Assembly: GCA_944391735.1 (NCBI GenBank)
Contig: CALXUR010000007.1
Span: 1 to 33,108, forward strand
Reading direction: 5' to 3'
Length of the DNA: 33,108 nucleotides
Source: an uncultured Alphaproteobacteria bacterium
Lineage (GTDB): Bacteria > Pseudomonadota > Alphaproteobacteria > CAAHEQ01 > UBA3637
Shown here: positions 23,719 to 30,486 of the stretch, in pieces
Layout of the letters: each line of letters starts with the position of its first letter
Numbering within the stretch: position 1 is the first letter of the stretch
The notes under the pieces: model-generated
The model's input: only the letters and a program-made list of their open reading frames with translations
Told to the model about the DNA's origin: nothing
The model's database searches: none
Program-made: the position numbers and the translations under genes

Positions 23719-25377
23719 CTACTCTTGATAGGGACAAACCCCTTGCTGATTCAATTGAGCACAGGCACCGTAAATCGTTCCGGTCGCGTTGGCAGGGACG
23801 GTTGAACAGTCTGTGTCCGTTTTCCAATTCAAATAACAATAGGTGTTGGCGGGACAACCTTGAACCACTTGATAACGGGTATTACCGACTTCATTTTTGG
23901 CTAACGGTTCTTGCTCATAGGCAGACAGCATTTGACACCGTCCGTATAAAATACCTGTTGCATCAGCAGGAGCCTTTGGTGTTTGTATATCGGGTGTCCA
24001 TTCCTGTAACGTCCATAAAACGGCACAGTATTGATCCGCCGGACATCCCTGATTAACCGTTACCAAGCCGTAACCGTTTTTGTATTTTGTGATAGGGGTT
24101 TGGTCATAGGAAGATAACATTTGACATTTTCCCCAAATAATACCGGTGGTGTTAGCGGGCGCGGTTTTGATATCTTCGACATCCCACACACCATCATCGT
24201 TTTCGTCTATCCAGAATAAAGAACAGTATTCTTTTTCCGGACATCCCTGTCTTTGTGTAACCAGACCGTATCCGCTTTTATAGTTGGTAATCGGCGTTTG
24301 GTCATAGGTGGATAACATCTGGCATTTTCCCCAAATGACACCGGTGGTGTTGGCGGCGGCCGTTTTTGTTTCTCCGGCTTTCCAAATACCGTCATTATCG
24401 CTGTCTGTCCAGAATAAGGAACAATATTGATTGGGGGCACATCCTTTCCCTTGTGTGACGAACTGTCCGCCGCCTGCCGGTAAATATATGGTTTTGTCCG
24501 TCCATGTTTCAGAACCGCCTATCTGTTGAACAACATAATTACAGTCTCCCCGATATTCCTCCACATTGTCTTGGCTTGAGACATAATAACTGCAATCCGA
24601 CATGTATTGTCCCATGTTGGTTTTATCCGCAACAGAGTAGCTGCAATCTGTGTAATAAATCGTATCCGGTGTGCCGTTTGCGTAAAAGTCATAGGCGCAC
24701 ATATAATCCGACGGGACACATTCCCCGACGGTTTCACCGCAAACCAACTCCGGACCGCAACACCAGCTTTCTTGATCTAAAACACAAGTAATCGCTTGTT
24801 CCGGATTGCAAATACATTCCGTTCCCTCGTCATTCGGTTTTTGATTTTCGGGGCAGGCGCGACATTGCCCCTGTTTGTCACATATGCCGTCAAAAGCACC
24901 TCCTTCGGATGTGTTACAATCTGATACTGTCTGACAAACGGCGGGCGGTCCGAAACCGTTCCAATCGACGATAATATCGTTGGTTTTATCACAGGTTGTC
25001 ATCTCTGTGTTATCCAAATTGTAGAAGTTCAAGACATTTTTTGTTCGCATGTTGAGCATCTGCCGGCAGACACCCTGTTCCACATCATCAACTTTTACGA
25101 AATCACGTCGTAAAAAGTCACGCCGAACCGTCATTTTTTTTCCCGAAACCGGTTGAAATTGAATATCGTTCCACTCCAGACTGATGCGTGTGGATGCCGT
25201 CTTCATCCCCATAAAAGCGATTTTGGAATCATGCAGAATGATGTTGGCTTTATTTTTATAAACTGCCAGAAAAATACCGATAATGGCGGCTATTGTTAAT
25301 AATCCGATTAACACCAGAACGGCCAAAATTTCAACCATACTGCGCCCGGATTCCGTGTTTGCTTGTTTTTGTTTCAT
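23719..25377 (-). CDS. Large modular pseudopilin with four internal repeats and EF-hand-like loops
   Basis: Protein of 552 residues. The N-terminus carries the same prepilin signal as the gene at 18850: ESG|RSMVE with Glu at mature position 5, then a hydrophobic helix (ILAVLVLIGLLTIAAIIGIF). A Cys-rich segment (about 150-290) includes CRACPENQKPN and three spaced TDCSYSV / SDCSYYV / GDCNYVV units. From about 312 to the end there are four tandem modules of roughly 65 residues, each beginning GCxxxxYC and ending near GxCQML; DNA of modules 1 and 2 is also similar. Modules 1 and 2 carry EF-hand-like loops (DSDNDGIWKAGE, DENDDGVWDVED). The protein ends CPYQE. A calcium-stabilised surface fibre or adhesin tip is likely; the family is not characterised. 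Confidence 0.8.
   Translation of the reverse strand: MKQKQANTESGRSMVEILAVLVLIGLLTIAAIIGIFLAVYKNKANIILHDSKIAFMGMKTASTRISLEWNDIQFQPVSGKKMTVRRDFLRRDFVKVDDVEQGVCRQMLNMRTKNVLNFYNLDNTEMTTCDKTNDIIVDWNGFGPPAVCQTVSDCNTSEGGAFDGICDKQGQCRACPENQKPNDEGTECICNPEQAITCVLDQESWCCGPELVCGETVGECVPSDYMCAYDFYANGTPDTIYYTDCSYSVADKTNMGQYMSDCSYYVSSQDNVEEYRGDCNYVVQQIGGSETWTDKTIYLPAGGGQFVTQGKGCAPNQYCSLFWTDSDNDGIWKAGETKTAAANTTGVIWGKCQMLSTYDQTPITNYKSGYGLVTQRQGCPEKEYCSLFWIDENDDGVWDVEDIKTAPANTTGIIWGKCQMLSSYDQTPITKYKNGYGLVTVNQGCPADQYCAVLWTLQEWTPDIQTPKAPADATGILYGRCQMLSAYEQEPLAKNEVGNTRYQVVQGCPANTYCYLNWKTDTDCSTVPANATGTIYGACAQLNQQGVCPYQE
24040..24443 (-). repeat. Tandem repeat modules within the second pseudopilin
   Basis: Two modules of about 195 bp (roughly 24240-24443 and 24045-24239) are similar at DNA level, for example around TTGGTCATAGG and TTTTCCCCAAAT, and both encode GCxxxxYCSLFW ... 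TTG-V/I-IWGKCQMLS ... GYGLVT. Two more divergent copies follow toward the C-terminus. Confidence 0.75.
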
Positions 25378-25402
25378 GGACCTTTTTTTCTCCCTGTTTG
25401 AG

Positions 25403-25430
25403 ATAATATAATAAACTTTTTTAAAGTCAA
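25403..25430 (-). promoter_or_regulatory. Promoter of the second pseudopilin gene
   Basis: On the minus strand TTGACT (plus 25425-25430), a 16-bp spacer and TATTAT (plus 25403-25408) precede the ATG at 25377, leaving a leader of about 20 bases with GGGAG. Confidence 0.6.
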
Positions 25431-25706
25431 TAGTTTTTTTATTATTTTATGCATGCCGGGTGGTTGGTCTGTTTTTCAAACAGAGGTAGATAGATTTGAA
25501 AAATCAATGAATGAGTTTATTTTTTATTTTATTAGAATTCAGTATTTTTTAGTTGAAATAATAATTTAAAAGTTGATTCAAGGTAAAAGGGGTATGAAAT
25601 TAGAGGAAGGAGTTAAAGATTGTTAAAACAAATCATATCAAAAATCTTTATTTATAACTGCGATCGTTACATGAAGTGGTCTGTTGGGAGTTTTGAATTT
25701 TTTATA
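25431..25706. other. AT-rich intergenic region without a convincing gene
   Basis: Between the pseudopilin promoter and the terminator at 25707 I see no gene of normal length. There is a 7-bp hairpin TCTGTTT / AAACAGA at 25468-25484. A tiny frame (ATGAAATTAGAGG, 10 codons, near 25592) has no matching ribosome site. A small RNA ending at the 25707 hairpin on the plus strand is possible, but I see no good promoter for it. Confidence 0.4.
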
Positions 25707-25748
25707 AAACAAATCGCCCATCTTTTGATGGTGCGATTTGTTTTTTAT
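25707..25748. terminator. Strong bidirectional terminator after the amidotransferase gene
   Basis: A long stem AAACAAATCGC-CCATC / GATGG-GCGATTTGTTT (one bulged T) with loop TTTT is flanked by T-runs in both directions. It lies 12 bases past the stop of the minus-strand amidotransferase gene and would also stop plus-strand transcription. Confidence 0.85.
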
Positions 25749-25759
25749 ATGATGAACAA

Positions 25760-26887
25760 TTATTCACCTTTTCTTCTTTTTTCATAATATTCGGTTTTTA
25801 AGCGCCATTGTCCGAATTCATTTTTTTCAAAAATGTCACGATTATATAGTTTATCTAACGCTTCGTAGAATTCATGCGTTGTCATGCCGGTCATCGCACA
25901 AAAATCATCTCGAACTCTTTGATCTAAATTATGATCTTTTTCTTCTACAAGTTTGACGGCTTCCTCTCGGGTAATCAATCCCTGACGCACCAGCCTGGAG
26001 GAGGCATCTGTGGCAAAAGTATGCCCAAATTTGGGATATTTCATCCATGATCCTAATCCCCAACCGAATGAATCTATGTGGCTATAGTTATCTATATGAT
26101 TGGAACGTGTCCATTCGCCGGATAAATCTTTAAATCCCCATTGTTTTGCAAGTTCATAATTGCTTTGGTCACTCCATTTTATAAAATAACTTAAATATAT
26201 GGGATCAAGTTTGTCTAATAAATCACGGTTTGGTGTTGTCAAATAAATTAATTCATCATCTGTTAGGCCCAGTTGACGAAACTCATTTAAGTCAATATCG
26301 GGGGCTACATTGTTGAATATTTGCTCACGAGCCGAATAGGTTTCCTCGCAATCTAATCCACCGTATTCATAAGACACGTTTTCTCCATAGACCAAAAGCG
26401 GTAAATTAAATATGGATGCATAATAAAGGGGAAGGGTATAAAGTAAGCGATCAAAGTACCAAGTTGGTCGGCCATATTTTTCAAACATGTAACGAGAGAT
26501 AATCTTACCGGCATGAGGATTGGGTTTGAATGCAATTAAGTGAAGATGAAAAGCCTCTGCGATGTTTCGGATATTGTGTCGTGCGGCGTTTGTTGGGGTA
26601 AATAAATCCTCAACTGTTACCAATAGGGGATTCATTCCCATTTCTTCTTTCATGGTGTAAACTTGGCGATGGCTGTCTTTTCCACCGGAAACGGCAATAA
26701 TGCAATCATATTCCCCCCCTTTTTTTCGACGGTATTTATCGCATAGGTTCTCCAGCTCCTTATGTCTTTCATCCCAATTTACTGTTTTCTTTTTCATAGC
26801 ATGTTGACAAGCTATGCAAATACCGTTTTCATCAAACGTAATTCCCGGTCGAGTATCCGGCATAACACATTTTTTACAAAATCGCAT
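25760..26887 (-). CDS. N-acetyl sugar amidotransferase (WbpG/PseA/LegG-like, PP-loop)
   Basis: PP-loop ATP pyrophosphatase-type amidotransferase of 375 residues. The start at 26887 is fixed by AAAGGAG; the frame opens slightly earlier. A four-Cys N-terminal zinc module (CKKC at 4-7, CIAC at 24-27 in MPDTRPGITFDENGICIAC-type context) precedes the PP-loop SGGKDS (67-72). Further family landmarks are YTMKEEMGMNPLLVTV, GRPTWYFDRLLYT and YGENVSYEYGG. Relatives convert an N-acetyl group on a sugar to an acetamidino group (O-antigen or pseudaminic/legionaminic acid modification), with ammonia from a glutamine amidotransferase such as HisH2/HisF2. No such partner and no sugar-biosynthesis gene is in the window. 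It is a single-gene unit with its own promoter and terminator. Confidence 0.88.
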   Translation of the reverse strand: MRFCKKCVMPDTRPGITFDENGICIACQHAMKKKTVNWDERHKELENLCDKYRRKKGGEYDCIIAVSGGKDSHRQVYTMKEEMGMNPLLVTVEDLFTPTNAARHNIRNIAEAFHLHLIAFKPNPHAGKIISRYMFEKYGRPTWYFDRLLYTLPLYYASIFNLPLLVYGENVSYEYGGLDCEETYSAREQIFNNVAPDIDLNEFRQLGLTDDELIYLTTPNRDLLDKLDPIYLSYFIKWSDQSNYELAKQWGFKDLSGEWTRSNHIDNYSHIDSFGWGLGSWMKYPKFGHTFATDASSRLVRQGLITREEAVKLVEEKDHNLDQRVRDDFCAMTGMTTHEFYEALDKLYNRDIFEKNEFGQWRLKTEYYEKRRKGE

Positions 26888-26920
26888 ATTTTCTCCTTTC
26901 TGTAATGATAGTGACATATT

Positions 26921-26949
26921 ACTATACTTATTTTAAAATTCCCGGTCAA
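26921..26949 (-). promoter_or_regulatory. Promoter of the amidotransferase gene
   Basis: On the minus strand TTGACC (plus 26944-26949), a 17-bp spacer and TATAGT (plus 26921-26926) precede the ATG at 26887, with a leader of about 27 bases holding GAAAGGAG. Confidence 0.75.
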
Positions 26950-27069
26950 TTCTTATATTGCTTTTTTTCTATCTCTGGCCGGAGTTATATATAACATTTT
27001 AAAATTATTGAAAAAATACTGAAATCTTATGTTTCGGATTCAGATCTTCTGATTAAAGGAGATAAAGAA

Positions 27070-27141
27070 ATGCCTCTTTCTTTATTAACTACGATCAAAC
27101 AAGTATTTGATGCATCTACTTTGCCTTATATGGACGTATAA
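27070..27141 (+). pseudogene. Short frame with strong ribosome site, possibly a decayed gene start
   Basis: ATG at 27070 follows AAAGGAG at 27055-27061 with ideal 8-base spacing and opens a frame of 23 codons (MPLSLLTTIKQVFDAST, then LPYMDV stop). In a neighbouring frame the next bases read on as LYGRITPKGMNMSTALELLW before a stop, so a single frameshift would give a 40- to 50-residue protein start. This looks like either a tiny peptide gene or the remnant of a longer one. A small palindrome TCAGA-TCT-TCTGA (27040-27052) and a GATTC site lie just upstream. Confidence 0.3.
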
Positions 27142-27289
27142 CACCCAAAGGAATGAATATGTCAACAGCATTAGAACTCTTATGGCAAAACGATTGTTGA
27201 AGTGCTTGTAGGCCTTGTAAAATATCCATAACGGGCATAGTGAGGTATAGGTGTGACGGGAAGAAAAAAATCGGCAGAAAAAAGGCACT

Positions 27290-27318
27290 AAAAAAGCCCC
27301 TAAACAAGGGACTTTTTT
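27290..27318. terminator. Terminator next to repeat copy 1
   Basis: The stem pairs AAAAAAG-CCCT (27290-27301) with AGGG-CTTTTTT (27307-27318), one mismatch, five-base loop. T-runs occur on both strands. It lies immediately left of the 31-bp repeat, that is, downstream of it on the minus strand. Confidence 0.7.
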
Positions 27319-27321
27319 ATT

Positions 27322-27352
27322 TTTGGTACAGCGTGCTTAGCGAATACCGAGC
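27322..27352. repeat. 31-bp direct repeat, left copy (cassette boundary)
   Basis: Identical over 31 bases to 32726-32756, same orientation, beginning TTTGGTACAGCGTG and ending ATACCGAGC. GGTA and TACC within it can pair around an inner AGC/GCT. Each copy has a hairpin terminator immediately to its left. The two copies bracket exactly the five-gene cassette. Confidence 0.85.
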
Positions 27353-27401
27353 CAAACATAGGAAAGATTTCGAAAGGTTGGCAATGGAAGTTGAACTTTT
27401 G

Positions 27402-27445
27402 AAATTTTAATTTGATGTCTTGGCATCCTAAATTAAAATTTTTTT
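27402..27445 (+). terminator. Large AT-rich hairpin followed by T-run
   Basis: A 12-bp perfect stem AAATTTTAATTT / AAATTAAAATTT is extended inside by GATG / CATC around TCTTGG, and is followed by T. It resembles a terminator for transcription coming from the left, or a structured boundary element between repeat copy 1 and the AsnRS-like gene. Confidence 0.45.
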
Positions 27446-27579
27446 CCACAAGGAAGAAATTCTAACACATAACTATACATTGGTTTGGTATAAAATAGAG
27501 GTAAATCAGATTTATTGTTGATTTTTAGTTATTTTTTTGATAGCCTTTATAAGAGGTACGGCTGAGAAAGAGTAAAAAC

Positions 27580-28584
27580 ATGATCACGACACCATCTTCT
27601 TGGAAAAACCCAAAAGAACATTTGAAAATACTTTTGTCTGACCCTTGGTATAAGGTATTGAATAAGGTTTTTTCGCAAATATTGACATCGACACATGATT
27701 TTTACAACAAAGAAGGAATTGAACCTACTGTATTTCCGATAACAACAGGATCTGTAAGCAGTCCCATGGGATTAGGAAGTGATTCATCCCCAGTAAAGGT
27801 CAAAATTAAGGGAAATAACGTATTCCTTGCCGATTCAATGCAGTTTTCATTGGAGATAGGAACAAGACTAAATAAGAAAGGATCTTATTATGTAATGCCA
27901 ACATTCAGGGGCGAAAATACAGACAGTCGTCACTTGAATGAATTCGTACATTCAGAAGTCGAAATAAAAGGGAACTTAACAGATATTAAAAATTTGGCAG
28001 AACGTTACATAAAACACCTGATTATGGGACTTTTGGAAAATTGCGAAGCAGAGATTGCCTCAGTGGCGGGTTCAACCAAGCATTTAACAGAGGCTTTGGA
28101 TCGAAAATTTACATCCATCCGATTTGAAGATGCAGAAAAAGAACTTTCTGGTATCGATGGGGCTTTGGAAACAGCTGCTTGTGGAGAACAAATAATTACA
28201 TCTATAGGTGAAAAAGAACTTATAAAGCGTTTTGGGGACTTTACGTGGCTCACAAATATGCCATGGATAATTGTTCCTTTTTATCAGGCAAAAGAAGCAG
28301 GAACCAAATATTCAATGACCGCCGATTTACTCGGAGGAATCGGGGAAATGTTGGGTTCTGGTCAAAGAGTTTTAACACCCCAAGATGTTGACGAATCACT
28401 AAACTTTCATCAAGTGGATGAAGCGGGTTATCTTTGGTACAAGGAAATGAGAGATATTCAGACAATCCAAACGGCCGGTTTTGGATTGGGAACGGAACGT
28501 TTCTTATTATGGGCATTGAAACATAATGATATCAGAGATTGTACCCTTTTGTTAAGGGATCATTCTAAAATAATTTTTCCATAA
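27580..28584 (+). CDS. AsnRS/AsnA-like class II aminoacyl-adenylate enzyme lacking the anticodon domain
   Basis: Protein of 334 residues that is essentially the catalytic domain of an asparaginyl/aspartyl-tRNA synthetase. Seen: a substrate-site SMQ (86-88, like SPQ of AsnRS), motif 2 TFRGENTDSRHLNEF (108-122), the ATP/Mg region GGIGEMLGSGQR (252-263) and motif 3 GFGLGTERFLLWAL (300-313) followed by NDIRD. The N-terminal OB-fold that reads the anticodon (about 100 residues in AsnRS) is missing; only about 25 residues precede motif 1. Archaeal AsnA, an asparagine synthetase descended from AspRS, shares this layout. Expected chemistry is activation of Asp or Asn as an adenylate and transfer to ammonia, an amine or a nucleotide. 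First gene of the plus-strand half of the cassette; methyltransferase follows after 18 bases. Ribosome site GAAAGAG is weak. Confidence 0.85.
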   Translation: MITTPSSWKNPKEHLKILLSDPWYKVLNKVFSQILTSTHDFYNKEGIEPTVFPITTGSVSSPMGLGSDSSPVKVKIKGNNVFLADSMQFSLEIGTRLNKKGSYYVMPTFRGENTDSRHLNEFVHSEVEIKGNLTDIKNLAERYIKHLIMGLLENCEAEIASVAGSTKHLTEALDRKFTSIRFEDAEKELSGIDGALETAACGEQIITSIGEKELIKRFGDFTWLTNMPWIIVPFYQAKEAGTKYSMTADLLGGIGEMLGSGQRVLTPQDVDESLNFHQVDEAGYLWYKEMRDIQTIQTAGFGLGTERFLLWALKHNDIRDCTLLLRDHSKIIFP

Positions 28585-28602
28585 AAACAGAAAGGAATAC
28601 AA

Positions 28603-29433
28603 ATGAATCTACAAAAATTAACATCAGCTGACATTAAAAAAATGTCCTATAATGAAATTATCGGATTGGTTCGGGAAACAAACAGAACGCCCGGCGGGTC
28701 CAAATCCGTGGCTTACATTACTCAGTTTTGCGGTCTAAAAAAAGGAAAGAAAGTACTTGATATCGGAACAAGCACAGGCATTACTGCCTTGGAATTGGGG
28801 CAGTTTGCCGGATGTGATGTAATCGGGATTGATATTAACGAAACCAGTTTGGCCGAAGCTACTCAACGTGCGAAAGATTTGAAAATCAATAACATTGTCA
28901 AATTTCAAAAAGACGATGCTATGAATTTATCGTTCCCTGACAAATCCTTTGATGTTATTTTTTGCGGCAACGTAACTTCTTTATTGGCGGATCGAAACAA
29001 AGCATTAAAAGAATACAATCGCGTTTTGAAAGATACCGGCTTTTTGGCGGCCATTCCTATGTATTATATCAAAAGGCCGTCACGTAAATTGGTTTCGGAT
29101 GTTTCCGCCGCCATTCAAGTCAATATTAAACCTCAATATAAAGAAGATTGGGTTACTTTCTTTACAAAAGACCTTTTTGAGCCTTTCGTTATAAAAGATT
29201 TTAAGTTCGACAAATTATCAAAAAAGAAGGTGGATGATTTTTGCAACATAATTTTGGCACGCCCGCATTTGAAAAAATTGTCATCAGATGCCAAAAAAAC
29301 ACTGGATGTGGTTTATCGAGAATATATGCAATTGTTTCGGATCAATTTGGCTCATATGGGATTCAGCATTTTGGTGTTAAAAAAAGCGAACAAGAACATT
29401 GATCCGGAATTATTTACATCGACAGAAGTTTAA
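28603..29433 (+). CDS. SAM-dependent methyltransferase (class I)
   Basis: Class I methyltransferase of 276 residues. Motif I is VLDIGTSTG (51-59), the acidic residue ending strand 2 is in VIGIDIN (about 74-79), motif II region KDDAMNLSFPDKSFD (103-117) and post-II DVIFCGNV. The N-terminal IIGLVRETNRTPGGSKSV is a recurring pre-domain of small-molecule methyltransferases. The C-terminal 120 residues (from about 155) are basic and helical and may cap the substrate site. It lies 18 bases after the AsnRS-like gene and 15 before the S66 peptidase gene, with AAAGGA as ribosome site. Substrate unknown; by context it may modify the product of the AsnRS-like enzyme. Confidence 0.85.
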   Translation: MNLQKLTSADIKKMSYNEIIGLVRETNRTPGGSKSVAYITQFCGLKKGKKVLDIGTSTGITALELGQFAGCDVIGIDINETSLAEATQRAKDLKINNIVKFQKDDAMNLSFPDKSFDVIFCGNVTSLLADRNKALKEYNRVLKDTGFLAAIPMYYIKRPSRKLVSDVSAAIQVNIKPQYKEDWVTFFTKDLFEPFVIKDFKFDKLSKKKVDDFCNIILARPHLKKLSSDAKKTLDVVYREYMQLFRINLAHMGFSILVLKKANKNIDPELFTSTEV

Positions 29434-29448
29434 AAAAAGGAGGAATAA

Positions 29449-30486
29449 ATGAAACAACTGGTCAAGCCCAAAAAATTAAAACCGGGGGATACCGTCGCGG
29501 CCATAACAAATTCTGCGGGTGTCGCCAGTATATTTCCGCATCAATATCAGTTTGGGAAAAAACAATTACAAGATGCTTTTGGTTTAAAGGTTGTCGAAAC
29601 ACCGAATGCCCTTCGGCCACATGAAGAATTGTATAACAACCCACAATTAAGGGCCGATGATTTGATGTGGGCTTTTAAAAATCCAGAAGTAAAAGCAATT
29701 ATTTCAATCATCGGCGGGGAAGACTGTATCCGCCTGTTTCCTTTGATTGATTTGGATGTCATAAAGAACAACCCCAAAGTTTTTATGGGATACTCAGATC
29801 CAACGGCCATTCATTTTATGTGCTACACAGCCGGACTAAGCTCTATCTACGGGCCAACAATTATGGCCGGCTTTGGCGAAAATGCCGGATTATTTCCTTA
29901 TTCCGTTGATATCATCAAAAGAACTTTATTTTCAGACAAACCTATCGGATTGATTAATCCGTCAACTGAATGGACCGACGAACTATTGGATTGGGCCGAC
30001 CCCAATAATTCAAAAATAAAAAGAAAGAGAAATCCCAACAACGGCCCCCATGTTTTACAAGGAAAAGAAGCGGTTCAAGGACACTTACTGGGGGGATGTT
30101 TTGAGGTCTTATTGATGTGTTTAAATACGCCTATTTCGCCGGCACTCAATGATTGGGACGGGGCAATTCTGTTTATCGAAACATCAGAAGGTAATCCACC
30201 GGAAGACATCTTTTTGTATTGGCTCCGAAACTTAGCGGCACAAGGAATTATCCAAAAAATCAATGGTATTATTGTTGGTCGTCCAAAAGATGCGCATGGA
30301 AAAATGGACTTGTACGAAAAGGCTTTGATGACCATTGCGCGAGAAACCGGCCGCTTAGATTTGCCTATTATGACACAAATGGATTTTGGCCACACAGACC
30401 CCATGTTTCTATTGCCCTATGGAGCCAAAGCGGAAATTGACCCGATACACGGAACTTTTAAGATATTAGAGAACGCCGTTATCTAG
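29449..30486 (+). CDS. S66-family peptidase, MccF-like (aminoacyl-nucleotide hydrolase / LD-carboxypeptidase)
   Basis: Peptidase of 345 residues. The start follows AAGGAGG. The S66 catalytic triad is visible: Ser116 in FMGYSDPTA, Glu244 in LFIETSEG and His315 in MDFGHTDP, close to Ser118, Glu243 and His311 of MccF. Flanking motifs IISIIGGEDC and YGPTIMAGF also fit. S66 contains LD-carboxypeptidases of peptidoglycan recycling and MccF, which cleaves the aspartyl-AMP mimic of microcin C and so gives immunity. Spacing of the triad and the neighbourhood (an Asp/Asn-activating enzyme and methyltransferases) favour the MccF-like side. There is no signal peptide, consistent with a cytoplasmic immunity role. 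It ends convergent with the ProRS-like gene, their stops overlapping by 8 bases. Confidence 0.88.
   Translation: MKQLVKPKKLKPGDTVAAITNSAGVASIFPHQYQFGKKQLQDAFGLKVVETPNALRPHEELYNNPQLRADDLMWAFKNPEVKAIISIIGGEDCIRLFPLIDLDVIKNNPKVFMGYSDPTAIHFMCYTAGLSSIYGPTIMAGFGENAGLFPYSVDIIKRTLFSDKPIGLINPSTEWTDELLDWADPNNSKIKRKRNPNNGPHVLQGKEAVQGHLLGGCFEVLLMCLNTPISPALNDWDGAILFIETSEGNPPEDIFLYWLRNLAAQGIIQKINGIIVGRPKDAHGKMDLYEKALMTIARETGRLDLPIMTQMDFGHTDPMFLLPYGAKAEIDPIHGTFKILENAVI

Larger units (their letters stand above)
26950..27579. other. Long AT-rich gap with small broken frames, repeat copy 1 and hairpins
   Basis: There is no gene of normal length in this 630-base stretch. It holds a 23-codon frame with a good ribosome site (27070), a bidirectional terminator (27290), the left 31-bp repeat (27322), and a large AT-rich hairpin (27402-27441). 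A 130-base AT-rich leader follows before the AsnRS-like gene. TATAAG at 27548 is a possible -10 box for that gene, but no good -35 box lies at the right distance. Confidence 0.5.

Noticed and set aside
27116..27307. Minus-strand frame containing LTMPVMD, reminiscent of a response-regulator receiver domain
   Set aside because: Only a short chance-like match; no other receiver motif, and it runs into a terminator hairpin.
27239..27419. Plus-strand GTG frame reading through repeat copy 1 (ends EVELLKF)
   Set aside because: No ribosome site, passes through a terminator hairpin, and the repeat is open in several frames on both strands.
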